DNA of 64,000 nt, from contig JANQNB010000008.1 in assembly GCA_028279755.1 (NCBI GenBank), positions 1 to 64,000 of the forward strand, given 5' to 3'. The position numbers and the translations under genes are program-made. A model generated the notes under the pieces. That model made no database searches and was not told where the DNA came from. It saw only the letters and a list, made by a program, of their open reading frames with translations. Positions 32,386-39,488 of this stretch are shown here, in pieces. The DNA is from Candidatus Nanoarchaeia archaeon. GTDB taxonomy: Archaea; Nanobdellota; Nanobdellia; Woesearchaeales; UBA525. The number at the start of each line of letters is the position of its first letter. Within the stretch, counting starts at the first letter, position 1.

Positions 32386-32718
32386 CTATTCTCCTTGGCA
32401 TTTCTGCGGCGCGTTCACGATGTCGCAGAGCAGCGCGAAGAAGATGACGAGAATGAAGATGAAAGGGTTGTATCCTGCAGCGAGCGAGCTGTTCAGGATC
32501 GCGGCGACGCCGATGAAGGAGAGATTGAGCCATTCCTGGCGATACGCCAGCGAGGCGGCGTAGATAAGCATGATGGCTGTGACGATCCAGAGCGAACTGA
32601 AGGGGAACTGGTGCGGCACGAGCGCGTAGAAGATCCACAAGGCGATGATCAGCACGATCCGGTATAGGACCCAGGGCGTGTAATCCTTGCAGACCCGGTC
32701 CATATTTGCAGTGACCAT
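32386..32718 (-). CDS. Small membrane protein
   Basis: Not recognised. A 110-residue protein with about four hydrophobic helices (VLYRIVLIIALWIFYALV first) and a short C-terminal tail. A minus-strand TATA-like ATTTATTA at 32742-32749 ends 23 nt before the ATG at 32718, which rules out the longer frame to 32811. It ends 3 nt from the convergent gene. Confidence 0.65.
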   Translation of the reverse strand: MVTANMDRVCKDYTPWVLYRIVLIIALWIFYALVPHQFPFSSLWIVTAIMLIYAASLAYRQEWLNLSFIGVAAILNSSLAAGYNPFIFILVIFFALLCDIVNAPQKCQGE

Positions 32719-32874
32719 ACGACGGGAAATGAGGTTTTTTTTAATAAATCTTTCTCCAATCTCACCAACAGCGCCGCCTTGGCAGCCTCTCGAGCGCACT
32801 CGCCGACACACTGAATCAGACGCACGTCAACAGCCACGTCAGATGGCTGCCGCTGCGCTGTTGGAGCCCATCAC

Positions 32875-32882
32875 CTTTATAA
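32875..32882 (+). promoter_or_regulatory. TATA box of rfcS
   Basis: CTTTATAA ends 24 nt before the ATG at 32907, pointing to the MEHAIWTEKYRP start rather than an in-frame ATG at 32889. Confidence 0.65.
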
Positions 32883-32906
32883 CGGCCTTTGGATTCCCTC
32901 GTCGAT

Positions 32907-33854
32907 ATGGAACACGCGATCTGGACCGAGAAGTACCGTCCGACGACCTTTGCAGAGGTGCAAGGGCAGCGCCAGGTCGTGACCAAGGTCAAGGCCTTTG
33001 TCGAGCAGGGCAACATGCCGCACCTGCTCTTCGCCGGCCCTGCAGGGGTTGGCAAGACCACATTGTCGCTGGTTGTGGCGAAGCAGATGTATGGTGACGA
33101 GTGGCGCGGGAACTTCCTGGAATTGAATGCTTCTGATGAGCGCGGAATCGACGTCGTGCGCGTGAAGGTCAAGGATTTCGCCCGTACCAAAGCGATCGGC
33201 GACGTGCCGTTCAAGATCATCTATCTCGACGAATGCGACGCGCTCACGAAAGAAGCGCAGCAGGCACTCAGGCGCACCATGGAGAATTATACCCAGACGT
33301 GCCGGTTCATCCTCAGCTGCAATTACTCTTCAAAGATCATCGATCCGATCCAATCACGCTGCACGGTCTTCCGGTTCAAACCCTTATCGCAGGCAGAATT
33401 GAAGAAGATTGTGGACACGATCGCGAAAGCAGAGAAGCTGACAGTGGATGCGAAGGCTGAAACCGCCTTGTTCGAAGTCTCAGGCGGCGACGTTCGTCGT
33501 GTCGAGAACCTCATGCAGGCCTGTGCTGCGCTCGACTCGAAGATCACGGAAGAGAGTGTGTACAACATCGCGTCGTATGCCAAGCCGACAGAGATCGGCG
33601 ATCTCCTGGTGCTTGCGGGCAAAGGCGATTTTCTGGAAGCCAGGAAACAACTCCTGAAAGTCATGCTCGACTACGGCTTGTCAGGGCTTGACGTGGTGAA
33701 GCAGATCCAGGCTGCCATCTGGAAGCTTGACGCTGCTGATGCGAAGAAGCTCGAGATGGTCAAGGCCTGCGGCGAAGCCGAGTTTCGCATGGTCGAAGGC
33801 GCTGACGAGTTCATCCAATTGGAAGCGCTGTTAGCGCAGTTTGCGCTGTTGTAG
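32907..33854 (+). CDS. rfcS: Replication factor C small subunit
   Basis: Clamp-loader ATPase that places PCNA on DNA. It begins with the family sequence IWTEKYRPTTFAEVQGQ. Walker A is GPAGVGKTT (about residues 43-51), Walker B is IIYLDECDALT, and the sensor/arginine-finger region shows the SRC motif (IQSRCTVFRF). Length is 315 residues. No large subunit is in the window. Transcribed alone as a leaderless mRNA. Confidence 0.96.
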   Translation: MEHAIWTEKYRPTTFAEVQGQRQVVTKVKAFVEQGNMPHLLFAGPAGVGKTTLSLVVAKQMYGDEWRGNFLELNASDERGIDVVRVKVKDFARTKAIGDVPFKIIYLDECDALTKEAQQALRRTMENYTQTCRFILSCNYSSKIIDPIQSRCTVFRFKPLSQAELKKIVDTIAKAEKLTVDAKAETALFEVSGGDVRRVENLMQACAALDSKITEESVYNIASYAKPTEIGDLLVLAGKGDFLEARKQLLKVMLDYGLSGLDVVKQIQAAIWKLDAADAKKLEMVKACGEAEFRMVEGADEFIQLEALLAQFALL

Positions 33855-33872
33855 TTCTGCCACTGTTGTTGT

Positions 33873-33978
33873 GTTCTGCTGCCGCTATTTCTCTCCCTCC
33901 GGTTCGAGTTTGAACAGCCACTCGTGATCATGAGCTGCGCTCATACTCGTGGCTGGATGTATCTCAGGGCAGCAGAAC
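33873..33978 (-). ncRNA. Novel structured RNA element, copy A
   Basis: A 106-nt element on the minus strand, 40 nt after the stop of the gene at 34019-34399. It folds as an 11-bp closing stem (33968-33978 with 33873-33883), a 13/32-nt internal loop, a 6-bp stem AGCCAC/GTGGCT, an internal loop with tandem G-A pairs, and an inner ATGAGC/GCTCAT hairpin with a three-base loop. Copy B at 36081 has the same length and every segment length, with about 62% identity by hand count and compensatory changes in the stems. Strand is chosen because pairing is better on this strand in both copies. Confidence 0.65.
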
Positions 33979-34018
33979 TCGTGGTTGTAATGGTGTGAAA
34001 GAAAATGGTGGAAAGGTT

Positions 34019-34399
34019 TTAGCGGCCGGTGCCGTAGTACTTGTAGTGCTCCCAGTACGGGCTGCCGAAGCTCGCATACGGGTAACCGTAATACGGGCGG
34101 AAGTGGCCCGGCGCCATCAGGCTCGGGTACTGCGGATACAGCTGCCACCGGACATTGCTGCCCCAGTGGTACGCAGCGCCATAGCGTGTGAGGCCGATCG
34201 GCGGACTGACATAGTTGTACATGCCCTGGCCATACCCCCACGTGCTCGAGTAAGCACCGATGCGTGGGATGCCGCCATCGAAATACGCGCCATACGGGCG
34301 TGTCACATGGTAGTTGTAGGCCAGTGTCGCAGGAATCAGAGTGAGAGCTGCGAACAGCGCGGCCATGCAGATCGTCAGGAGCTTCTTGATCAGCTTCAT
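34019..34399 (-). CDS. Secreted tyrosine/glycine-rich protein
   Basis: A 126-residue precursor with a clear signal peptide (KKLLTICMAALFAALTLIP, cleavage near ATLA-YNY). The mature part of about 95 residues is made of Tyr, Gly, Pro, Ser and Trp (GYGQGMYNYVSPP, YYGYPYASFGSPYW) and lacks cysteine. Such composition suggests a self-assembling or surface-coating polymer, though this is inference. A TATA box 24 nt upstream of 34399 supports this ATG over the one at 34408. Confidence 0.7.
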   Translation of the reverse strand: MKLIKKLLTICMAALFAALTLIPATLAYNYHVTRPYGAYFDGGIPRIGAYSSTWGYGQGMYNYVSPPIGLTRYGAAYHWGSNVRWQLYPQYPSLMAPGHFRPYYGYPYASFGSPYWEHYKYYGTGR

Positions 34400-34423
34400 T
34401 GTAGTCACGGGTAAGTGGTCAAT

Positions 34424-34433
34424 CTTATATAAA
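34424..34433 (-). promoter_or_regulatory. TATA box of the Tyr/Gly-rich protein gene
   Basis: Minus-strand GTTTATATAA; 24 nt from the start at 34399. Motif copy 3 lies 57 nt further upstream. Confidence 0.65.
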
Positions 34434-34490
34434 CCTTTCGTTTTGGTACTATTTCTCAGTGGTAATTAATACACGGAAATAATATAGTTC

Positions 34491-34508
34491 TATATAGAAA
34501 ATAATTGA
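34491..34508 (+). repeat. Intergenic motif copy 3
   Basis: TATATAGAAAATAATTGA, differing from copy 1 at two positions. It lies between two minus-strand genes, downstream of the PRC-barrel gene and upstream of the secreted Tyr/Gly-rich gene. Confidence 0.65.
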
Positions 34509-34523
34509 GCATAAAAAAAGCGT

Positions 34524-34787
34524 TCAGACAATGTCTTCTTCCGCCACGACGATGAAATCGCCCATCGCGATGACAGCTGAGAAGGGAATCAGGGGTTCGC
34601 CTTCCTTGCTCTTCTCCAGATCGAGCTTTTCTGTATAGCTGGTCGGCTGGCGCACAACAAGATGGATGAGCTCTCCAGAGCCAGTCTCAAAGATGACGTC
34701 ACCAACCTCGCCGAAGCGCTTCCCAGTCTTGGAGACAACCGTCTTGCCGACGATCTGCCGTGAGAGCTTCTTTTCATCCTCTGCCAT
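34524..34787 (-). CDS. PRC-barrel domain protein
   Basis: An 87-residue small beta-barrel of the PRC type, related to RimM and photosynthetic reaction centre H subunit. Core motifs are LSRQIVGKTVVSKTGKRFG and GEVGDVIFETGSGELIHLVV. In archaea such stand-alone barrels are of unknown role, sometimes linked to RNA processing or division. The leader carries GGTGGTGA just before the ATG at 34787, so it is not leaderless. Confidence 0.85.
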   Translation of the reverse strand: MAEDEKKLSRQIVGKTVVSKTGKRFGEVGDVIFETGSGELIHLVVRQPTSYTEKLDLEKSKEGEPLIPFSAVIAMGDFIVVAEEDIV

Positions 34788-34830
34788 CAAATCACCACCG
34801 ATCGTGATGCAGGGGCTGACGCACGGGGAA

Positions 34831-34839
34831 TATATAAAT
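34831..34839 (-). promoter_or_regulatory. TATA box of the PRC-barrel gene
   Basis: Minus-strand ATTTATATA preceded by AGTAGAAAC; 43 nt from the start codon. It is divergent from the PAN promoter. Confidence 0.65.
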
Positions 34840-34874
34840 GTTTCTACTGTGATTTCACTCACTTCGACTAAAGA

Positions 34875-34882
34875 TTTATATA
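34875..34882 (+). promoter_or_regulatory. TATA box of the PAN gene
   Basis: TTTATATA preceded by ACTAAAGA. It ends 42 nt before the PAN ATG, giving a leader of about 20 nt that includes GAGG. An out-of-frame ATG at 34903 sits close to the inferred transcription start. Confidence 0.65.
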
Positions 34883-34924
34883 CATAAAGCACCATACCCC
34901 TCATGGTCTGCGAGGCATATGTGA

Positions 34925-36076
34925 ATGAAACCAGGCTTAGACAAAGCTGTGTTCTCCTATTCCACCAGTTCTGATTCTGGGGAGCTCGAAGAAGAGAACA
35001 AGCTGCTGCGGGACACGGTCGAGCAACTCAGGGGTGAGATAGAGAAATATCGAAGCCCTGCGCTGCTCGTTGCAGAAGTCGGCGACGTCATCTGGCAAGG
35101 AGACGCCAGGCATGCAGTCATCAAGGTGCCGAACGGCAACCAGTTCTACGTCGAAGTGAGCGAGCATGTCAAAGACCTCGTTCCCGGCGACAGCATCCTG
35201 GTCGAGCAGAAAAACCTGACAGTCGTGGACAAGGTGAGCTCGACAAAGAAGTTTGCAGTCGAGCAGTTCGTGATCCTCGAGAAGCCGACTGTGTCGTGGA
35301 AAGACGTCGGCGGCCTGAAGACACAGGTCGAGGAGATCAAGGAAGTCATCGAGCTGCCGTTGAAGAAGCCAGAATTGTTTCGCAAGGTTGGGATAACACC
35401 GCCGAAAGGCATCCTGCTCTATGGGCCGCCAGGGACAGGCAAGACTCTCTTGGCGAAGGCTGTGGCGCACTCGACGAAAAGTACGTTCATCGAAGTTGTG
35501 GGCTCGGAATTGGTGCAGAAGTTCATCGGCGAAGGCGCGAAGCTCGTGAAAGAGATCTTCGAGCTCGCGCGCGAGAAAGCGCCGAGCGTGGTGTTCATCG
35601 ACGAGATCGACGCCTTGGCTTCGAAGCGTGTCGACATGGGCACCAGCGGCGAGCGAGAAGTACAAAGGACGTTCATGCAATTGCTCGCAGAGATCGACGG
35701 GTTCAAGAACCTGGGCAATGTCAAGATCATCGGCTGCACGAATCGCCGTGACATCCTCGACGAGGCAGTCGTGCGCCCAGGACGCCTGGACCGGCTCATT
35801 GAAGTGCCGACGCCAAAACGCGACGGCCTGAAAGAAATATTGAAGATCCATACGCGCAAGATGAAAGTCGAGAAGCGCGCAGACATGAACAAGATCCTGA
35901 ACAAGATGGAAGGATTCTCAGGCGCGGAAGTGAAAGCGGTCGTGACAGAAGCAGGCTATTACGCCATCCGCGCGAATCGAACCCTGGTGAAGGAAGCCGA
36001 TTTCTTCAAAGCCATTGTCAAAGTCAAGCGCACCGAAGAAGCCGAAGGCAAGGACTTCATAGGCATGTTCGGCTGA
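34925..36076 (+). CDS. pan: Proteasome-activating nucleotidase PAN
   Basis: AAA+ unfoldase that feeds the 20S proteasome. The N-terminal coiled coil (LEEENKLLRDTVEQLRGEIE) precedes an OB domain, then the AAA+ module with Walker A GPPGTGKT, Walker B VVFIDEIDAL and the second region of homology ending in RPGRLDR. At 383 residues it is slightly short for PAN. The extreme C-terminus is GMFG, not the canonical HbYX ending with tyrosine; MFG has phenylalanine at that place. No proteasome subunit is in the window. Confidence 0.94.
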   Translation: MKPGLDKAVFSYSTSSDSGELEEENKLLRDTVEQLRGEIEKYRSPALLVAEVGDVIWQGDARHAVIKVPNGNQFYVEVSEHVKDLVPGDSILVEQKNLTVVDKVSSTKKFAVEQFVILEKPTVSWKDVGGLKTQVEEIKEVIELPLKKPELFRKVGITPPKGILLYGPPGTGKTLLAKAVAHSTKSTFIEVVGSELVQKFIGEGAKLVKEIFELAREKAPSVVFIDEIDALASKRVDMGTSGEREVQRTFMQLLAEIDGFKNLGNVKIIGCTNRRDILDEAVVRPGRLDRLIEVPTPKRDGLKEILKIHTRKMKVEKRADMNKILNKMEGFSGAEVKAVVTEAGYYAIRANRTLVKEADFFKAIVKVKRTEEAEGKDFIGMFG

Positions 36077-36080
36077 TGCA

Positions 36081-36186
36081 GCATCGCTGCCCCGAGTTCT
36101 CTGCAGACGCGAACATGAGCGAAGCTCATAATCGTGAGCGTCTGATATCCACACGACCAGAGGGAGTGAAGATGCGGCAGTGATGC
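36081..36186 (+). ncRNA. Novel structured RNA element, copy B
   Basis: A 106-nt element starting 5 nt after the PAN stop codon, on the same strand. It has the fold of copy A: 11-bp closing stem GCATCGCTGCC/GGCAGTGATGC (with one G-U pair), a 6-bp stem AGACGC/GCGTCT, tandem G-A pairs, and ATGAGC-GAA-GCTCAT. The 32-nt unpaired side keeps GAGGGAG. Closing and middle stems differ from copy A by paired, compensatory changes. It lies in one of only two real gaps between convergent genes. Confidence 0.65.
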
Positions 36187-36220
36187 ATATCTTTATTATC
36201 TCGAGAATTTTCTTGAACCT

Positions 36221-36294
36221 TGTCCCGCAATGACGAAGTGAACACCCGTCAAGCCTTCGGGCAATGAGATGTGGAGTAACTGCGGAGCGGGACA
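36221..36294. other. Extended stem-loop region
   Basis: TGTCCCGC (36221-36228) and GCGGGACA (36287-36294) pair perfectly around a loop that itself contains TGAC/GTCA and GCC-TTCG-GGC hairpins. It resembles neither a tRNA nor the 106-nt element. The gap 36187-36340 holds this and two further hairpins. Confidence 0.4.
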
Positions 36295-36304
36295 TCCTCA
36301 TTCA

Positions 36305-36336
36305 CTCCGTTCATTCGGAGCCCCGACTGCGTCGGG
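36305..36336 (-). terminator. Double hairpin after the gene at 36341
   Basis: CTCCG/CGGAG (36305-36320) and CCCGAC/GTCGGG (36322-36336) form two adjacent short hairpins immediately downstream of the minus-strand stop codon. They are probably 3'-end structures. Confidence 0.4.
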
Positions 36337-36340
36337 ACGC

Positions 36341-36640
36341 TTATTCCAGCTTCTCTTCGTCCTTCCCCACGACTTCGGCATAGATCTTGATCTGCTTGAG
36401 CACGCCTTTCATCTCCTCCAGTTTCTGCAGGGCGTCTTCCGGCATGCCCTGCTGCAATAAGGCTGTCGTCTGCTTGACCAGCTCGTCGTACTGCTGCGCG
36501 AGATGCATCAATTGCGCAGCGTCGCTCTCTTCTTCCAGACCCTGCTGAAGGTATTGCTCCATCTCTATCGCAGCGATGCTGTGCTTCCCAGCCTCGATCA
36601 GCTCGCGATAGTGCTCAAGCTTCTTCCTGAAAAAATGCAT
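36341..36640 (-). CDS. Small all-helical protein
   Basis: Not recognised. The 99 residues are charged and glutamine-rich with heptad-like hydrophobic spacing, suggesting a helical hairpin or coiled-coil dimer (LEEESDAAQLMHLAQQYDEL). There are no cysteines or membrane segments. A minus-strand TATA (TTTTTATACC at 36661-36670) lies 21 nt upstream, so the mRNA is leaderless and distinct from trm5. Confidence 0.65.
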   Translation of the reverse strand: MHFFRKKLEHYRELIEAGKHSIAAIEMEQYLQQGLEEESDAAQLMHLAQQYDELVKQTTALLQQGMPEDALQKLEEMKGVLKQIKIYAEVVGKDEEKLE

Positions 36641-36671
36641 AGCTCACCCAGCAGAGTCCTGGTATAAAAAA

Positions 36672-37697
36672 TTATTCCACCACAAAATCTACGCACACGC
36701 GGAAGGTTCTTGGCGAGTGCTGTCCAGAAGCGACGATGTCCAAGATCTTGATCTCTTGCTTGTTGCGCTTCGCGCCTGCTTTTGCCTTGTCTGCCGCTTT
36801 CTCGAACTCGCCCTCTGCTTCGAAGTCGTAGAGATGGATGGTTGTCCCTTTCTTCGCGACGCTGAAGGCTTCGTCGAGGAAGTCGTGGCCAGTATGCGGC
36901 AAGGGCATGATGATCCGATCGAAGCCGATGTCCTTCTGCGCCAGTTTCGGCAGGACGTCCTTGACATCGCCCTGGATCAAGACAACATTCTTCAGCTTGT
37001 TCAGGTGCAGGTTTTCCATTCCCAATTCATGGCCAGCCTCGTTTAATTCGATCCCGACGACTTCGCGCGCTCCTGTGTTCTTCGCGATCACGCAGCAATA
37101 TGGCGCCGCACCTGAGAACATGACAAGGACTTCCTCACCGTCTTTTATCATCGAGGCGATCCGCTTCCTTTCAGTGGCAGAGCGAACGCTGTAGTACACA
37201 GTCTCGACATTGATCTTCATTCTGACGCCGTTCTCAACCACGATCGTCTCGCGCGTGTCCTCGCCAGCAAGGCAGTCATAGGTCTGCAGGCGCAGCTCGC
37301 CTTCGTGCCCGCCTTGCTTCTTCAGCACGGTGGTGATCGCCTTGTTCCGCTCGAGGATTGTCGAGGCGATCAGTTGCTCCTTGTCCTTCAGCTCTTCGTC
37401 CACTTCGATGATCGCGATGCTGCCGACCTGGTCCATGCTGGTCTTGAGATGCTCAAGCTCCTCAGCAGAGAGCTTGTCGGCGAGGAGCTCTTTCAGGCCT
37501 TCCTTCTTGGGCACTGCTTCCAGATCTCTGTCCTCGAACGCGATGGTCAGATCCGACTCGAAGCTTTGGGCGACTGGGAAGTAGATGTATTTGTCCTCTT
37601 TGCCGTACTTGTACCCGTCGAGGAACAACCCTTGCTCGAGCAAGTATGCCTTGACTGTCTCAGCGTCTTTCAACGCCGCTTTCACGCATAAGACCAT
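36672..37697 (-). CDS. trm5: tRNA (guanine37-N1)-methyltransferase Trm5
   Basis: Makes m1G37, which prevents frameshifting. The N-terminal half contains the Trm5 D1/D2-like region with TYDCLAGEDTRETIVVENG. The SAM-binding class I domain follows: VLVMFSGAAPYCCVIAKNTG, GIELNEAGHELGMENLHLNK, and the NPPY-like motif as RIIMPLPHTGHDFLDEA. Length is 341 residues. A minus-strand TATA 23 nt upstream fits the ATG at 37697. Confidence 0.9.
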   Translation of the reverse strand: MVLCVKAALKDAETVKAYLLEQGLFLDGYKYGKEDKYIYFPVAQSFESDLTIAFEDRDLEAVPKKEGLKELLADKLSAEELEHLKTSMDQVGSIAIIEVDEELKDKEQLIASTILERNKAITTVLKKQGGHEGELRLQTYDCLAGEDTRETIVVENGVRMKINVETVYYSVRSATERKRIASMIKDGEEVLVMFSGAAPYCCVIAKNTGAREVVGIELNEAGHELGMENLHLNKLKNVVLIQGDVKDVLPKLAQKDIGFDRIIMPLPHTGHDFLDEAFSVAKKGTTIHLYDFEAEGEFEKAADKAKAGAKRNKQEIKILDIVASGQHSPRTFRVCVDFVVE

Positions 37698-37730
37698 GCT
37701 TGCCAGAATTCGAACGCGGCTTTTAATGGT

Positions 37731-39422
37731 TTACTTCTGGGTCTCGAGCAGCTCGAGGAAGTACTGGTGCACCGCAGCCAGTAAGGCTTTCTCAGTCACC
37801 ACACCGCGTAGTTCGCTCCCCGCCACAACCGGGATCGTGCGTGTGCCGCGTTCGATCATGACCTTGCTCGCTTCGAACACGGTTGCGCCTTCAGGGATGC
37901 CGCGCTGCTGCACCATGAGGCGTTCCGCGTCCATCTTCTCCATGATCGTCGTGAAATTATAGAGCTCTTCCATGATCTCTGCTTCTGAGAGCACGCCGAG
38001 CAGTTCAGGGACTGCCTTGCCTTTCACCTCGCGCTCTTTTGTTACGAGAATCAGGTCAGTGTGCTGCTCGCGCATGGTCGCGATGATCTGCTTCAGCGTC
38101 GATTGCGATTGCACATTCACTCCACCTTCGATCACGTCCTTCACCACCGGCATGTTGCGCGCGTCCACGAGGTTCAGGGTGAGGAACTTGTCCAGCTCGG
38201 CGAGCAATTCCTTGCGGGTCACCACGCCCAGGATGCGCGTGCCTTTCTTGACAACAATGACGCGCTGCCCGAGCTTTGCCATGTCGAGGAAGGTCTTGTC
38301 AGCCTCCATCGCGTTGACTGGCGATGTCATGATGCTCGTGACGATGATGTCCCGCTTTCCCGGCTCGACGCGTTCGATGATGTCAGCGGCAGTGACGATG
38401 CCGAGCACGCGCTGCTGCGAACGCACGAGCGCGAAGGTCGCACCTGCCTGGAGCAGCTTGCCGATGAGTTCGTGCACGTTCTTGTCTGGCTCGATGCTGA
38501 TGAAATCCTTGTTCATGAAATACCGGATCGGCAAGGCAGCGAGCCGTTTCGCTTCCCTGCCGAACTTGCCCCGCATCCTGATTTGCAATAATGCCAGCAC
38601 GCCAGCGCTCGCCTGGTGGTAGAGGAAGATCAATACCAGGATGAGCACGAGCAAACCAAGCGGGACATACCAATAGCTTGCCAACCAGTCGCGGGTGCCG
38701 CTGACAAAGCGTTCCCAGGTGCTCAGGTTCTCCTGCTCGACAGGAACCCGCTCGATGATCTGCTGCGGCTCCGGCTGCTCCACAGCTTCTTCAGTAGGAG
38801 GTGCTTCCTCTTCTGCGGGCGCTGCCAGCTCTTCTTCGGCAGCAGAAGCGCGGATGACAGTGAGCTGGTCGCTTTCAGACACGCCCAGGCGTCGTTTGTT
38901 CAGAAAGTAATAGCCTTCCAGGCTGGGATCGCCGAGCTTGATCGCCTCGTCCCTTGTGAGCGTGGTCGTGGTGTGCCGATGCACCTCGCCGTGCTCGTCA
39001 GTCCATTCGACAATGATTGGCTCGCCGCCGAGCGGCACGCCCTTCTCGTCCCGCAACTGGCCGATGATCAGGCTTTCCTCTCCAGGGAGACGCGCCTTGC
39101 CAGTATTGCCGTCTGACAATCCCCTGCCGCCGCCAGATGAAGTAGCACCGCCGTCAGGCAAGCTTCCTGAGAACGAGCCGTTGCTCGTGCTCGAGGACAT
39201 GTCGATGATCTGGTCGCTGTCGCCCGCGCCGATCATGCCGCCGCCTTCGACATAGATGCGCGCGCCAGGCATGGAATGGATAAGCGCGCTGGGCAGGAAG
39301 CAGCGGTTGAGCAGGGAAGGATCGTCAGTCCCTTCAGCCGTGAGTTCGACACGCTCTGCTGCCGCAAGGGGTATGATCAGGAGAACTAGTATCGCTGCCT
39401 GCCAGATTCTCGTCCTGCTCAC
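37731..39422 (-). CDS. Single-pass membrane protein with outer domain and four CBS domains
   Basis: N-terminal signal peptide (IWQAAILVLLIIPLAAA), then about 230 residues of extracytoplasmic region with a glycine/serine stretch and an Ig-like segment (EESLIIGQLRDEKGVPLGG). A membrane helix near residues 255-272 (VPLGLLVLILVLIFLYH) leads into four CBS domains as two pairs (for example YFMNKDFISIEPDKNVHEL and TSIMTSPVNAMEADKTF). CBS pairs bind adenine nucleotides, so the protein may link energy state to a surface function; no effector domain is visible. Confidence 0.82.
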   Translation of the reverse strand: MSRTRIWQAAILVLLIIPLAAAERVELTAEGTDDPSLLNRCFLPSALIHSMPGARIYVEGGGMIGAGDSDQIIDMSSSTSNGSFSGSLPDGGATSSGGGRGLSDGNTGKARLPGEESLIIGQLRDEKGVPLGGEPIIVEWTDEHGEVHRHTTTTLTRDEAIKLGDPSLEGYYFLNKRRLGVSESDQLTVIRASAAEEELAAPAEEEAPPTEEAVEQPEPQQIIERVPVEQENLSTWERFVSGTRDWLASYWYVPLGLLVLILVLIFLYHQASAGVLALLQIRMRGKFGREAKRLAALPIRYFMNKDFISIEPDKNVHELIGKLLQAGATFALVRSQQRVLGIVTAADIIERVEPGKRDIIVTSIMTSPVNAMEADKTFLDMAKLGQRVIVVKKGTRILGVVTRKELLAELDKFLTLNLVDARNMPVVKDVIEGGVNVQSQSTLKQIIATMREQHTDLILVTKEREVKGKAVPELLGVLSEAEIMEELYNFTTIMEKMDAERLMVQQRGIPEGATVFEASKVMIERGTRTIPVVAGSELRGVVTEKALLAAVHQYFLELLETQK

Positions 39423-39447
39423 CTCAGAGTGTTCTGGAGGGCCTGGC

Positions 39448-39457
39448 TTAATATAGT
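39448..39457 (-). promoter_or_regulatory. TATA box of the CBS-domain gene
   Basis: Minus-strand ACTATATTAA; about 25 nt from the ATG at 39422. Confidence 0.55.
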
Positions 39458-39488
39458 TTGTTGCTGCAACATTGCCGCGGCGCTGATC

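Noticed and set aside
33873-36186. The 106-nt elements as MITE-like mobile elements
   Set aside because: Terminal inverted arms differ in sequence between copies while pairing is kept, no target-site duplications were seen, and lengths of all segments are equal; this favours RNA structure.
33873-36186. The 106-nt elements as H/ACA or C/D guide RNAs
   Set aside because: Tandem G-A pairs are present but not placed as in a canonical K-turn, and no ACA box or C/D boxes lie at the expected ends.
36221-36294. tRNA-like fold (7-8 bp acceptor stem, 4-bp D-like stem)
   Set aside because: No T-arm GTTCRANNC, no anticodon arm of proper size, and the D-loop lacks GG; it is only a stem-loop region.
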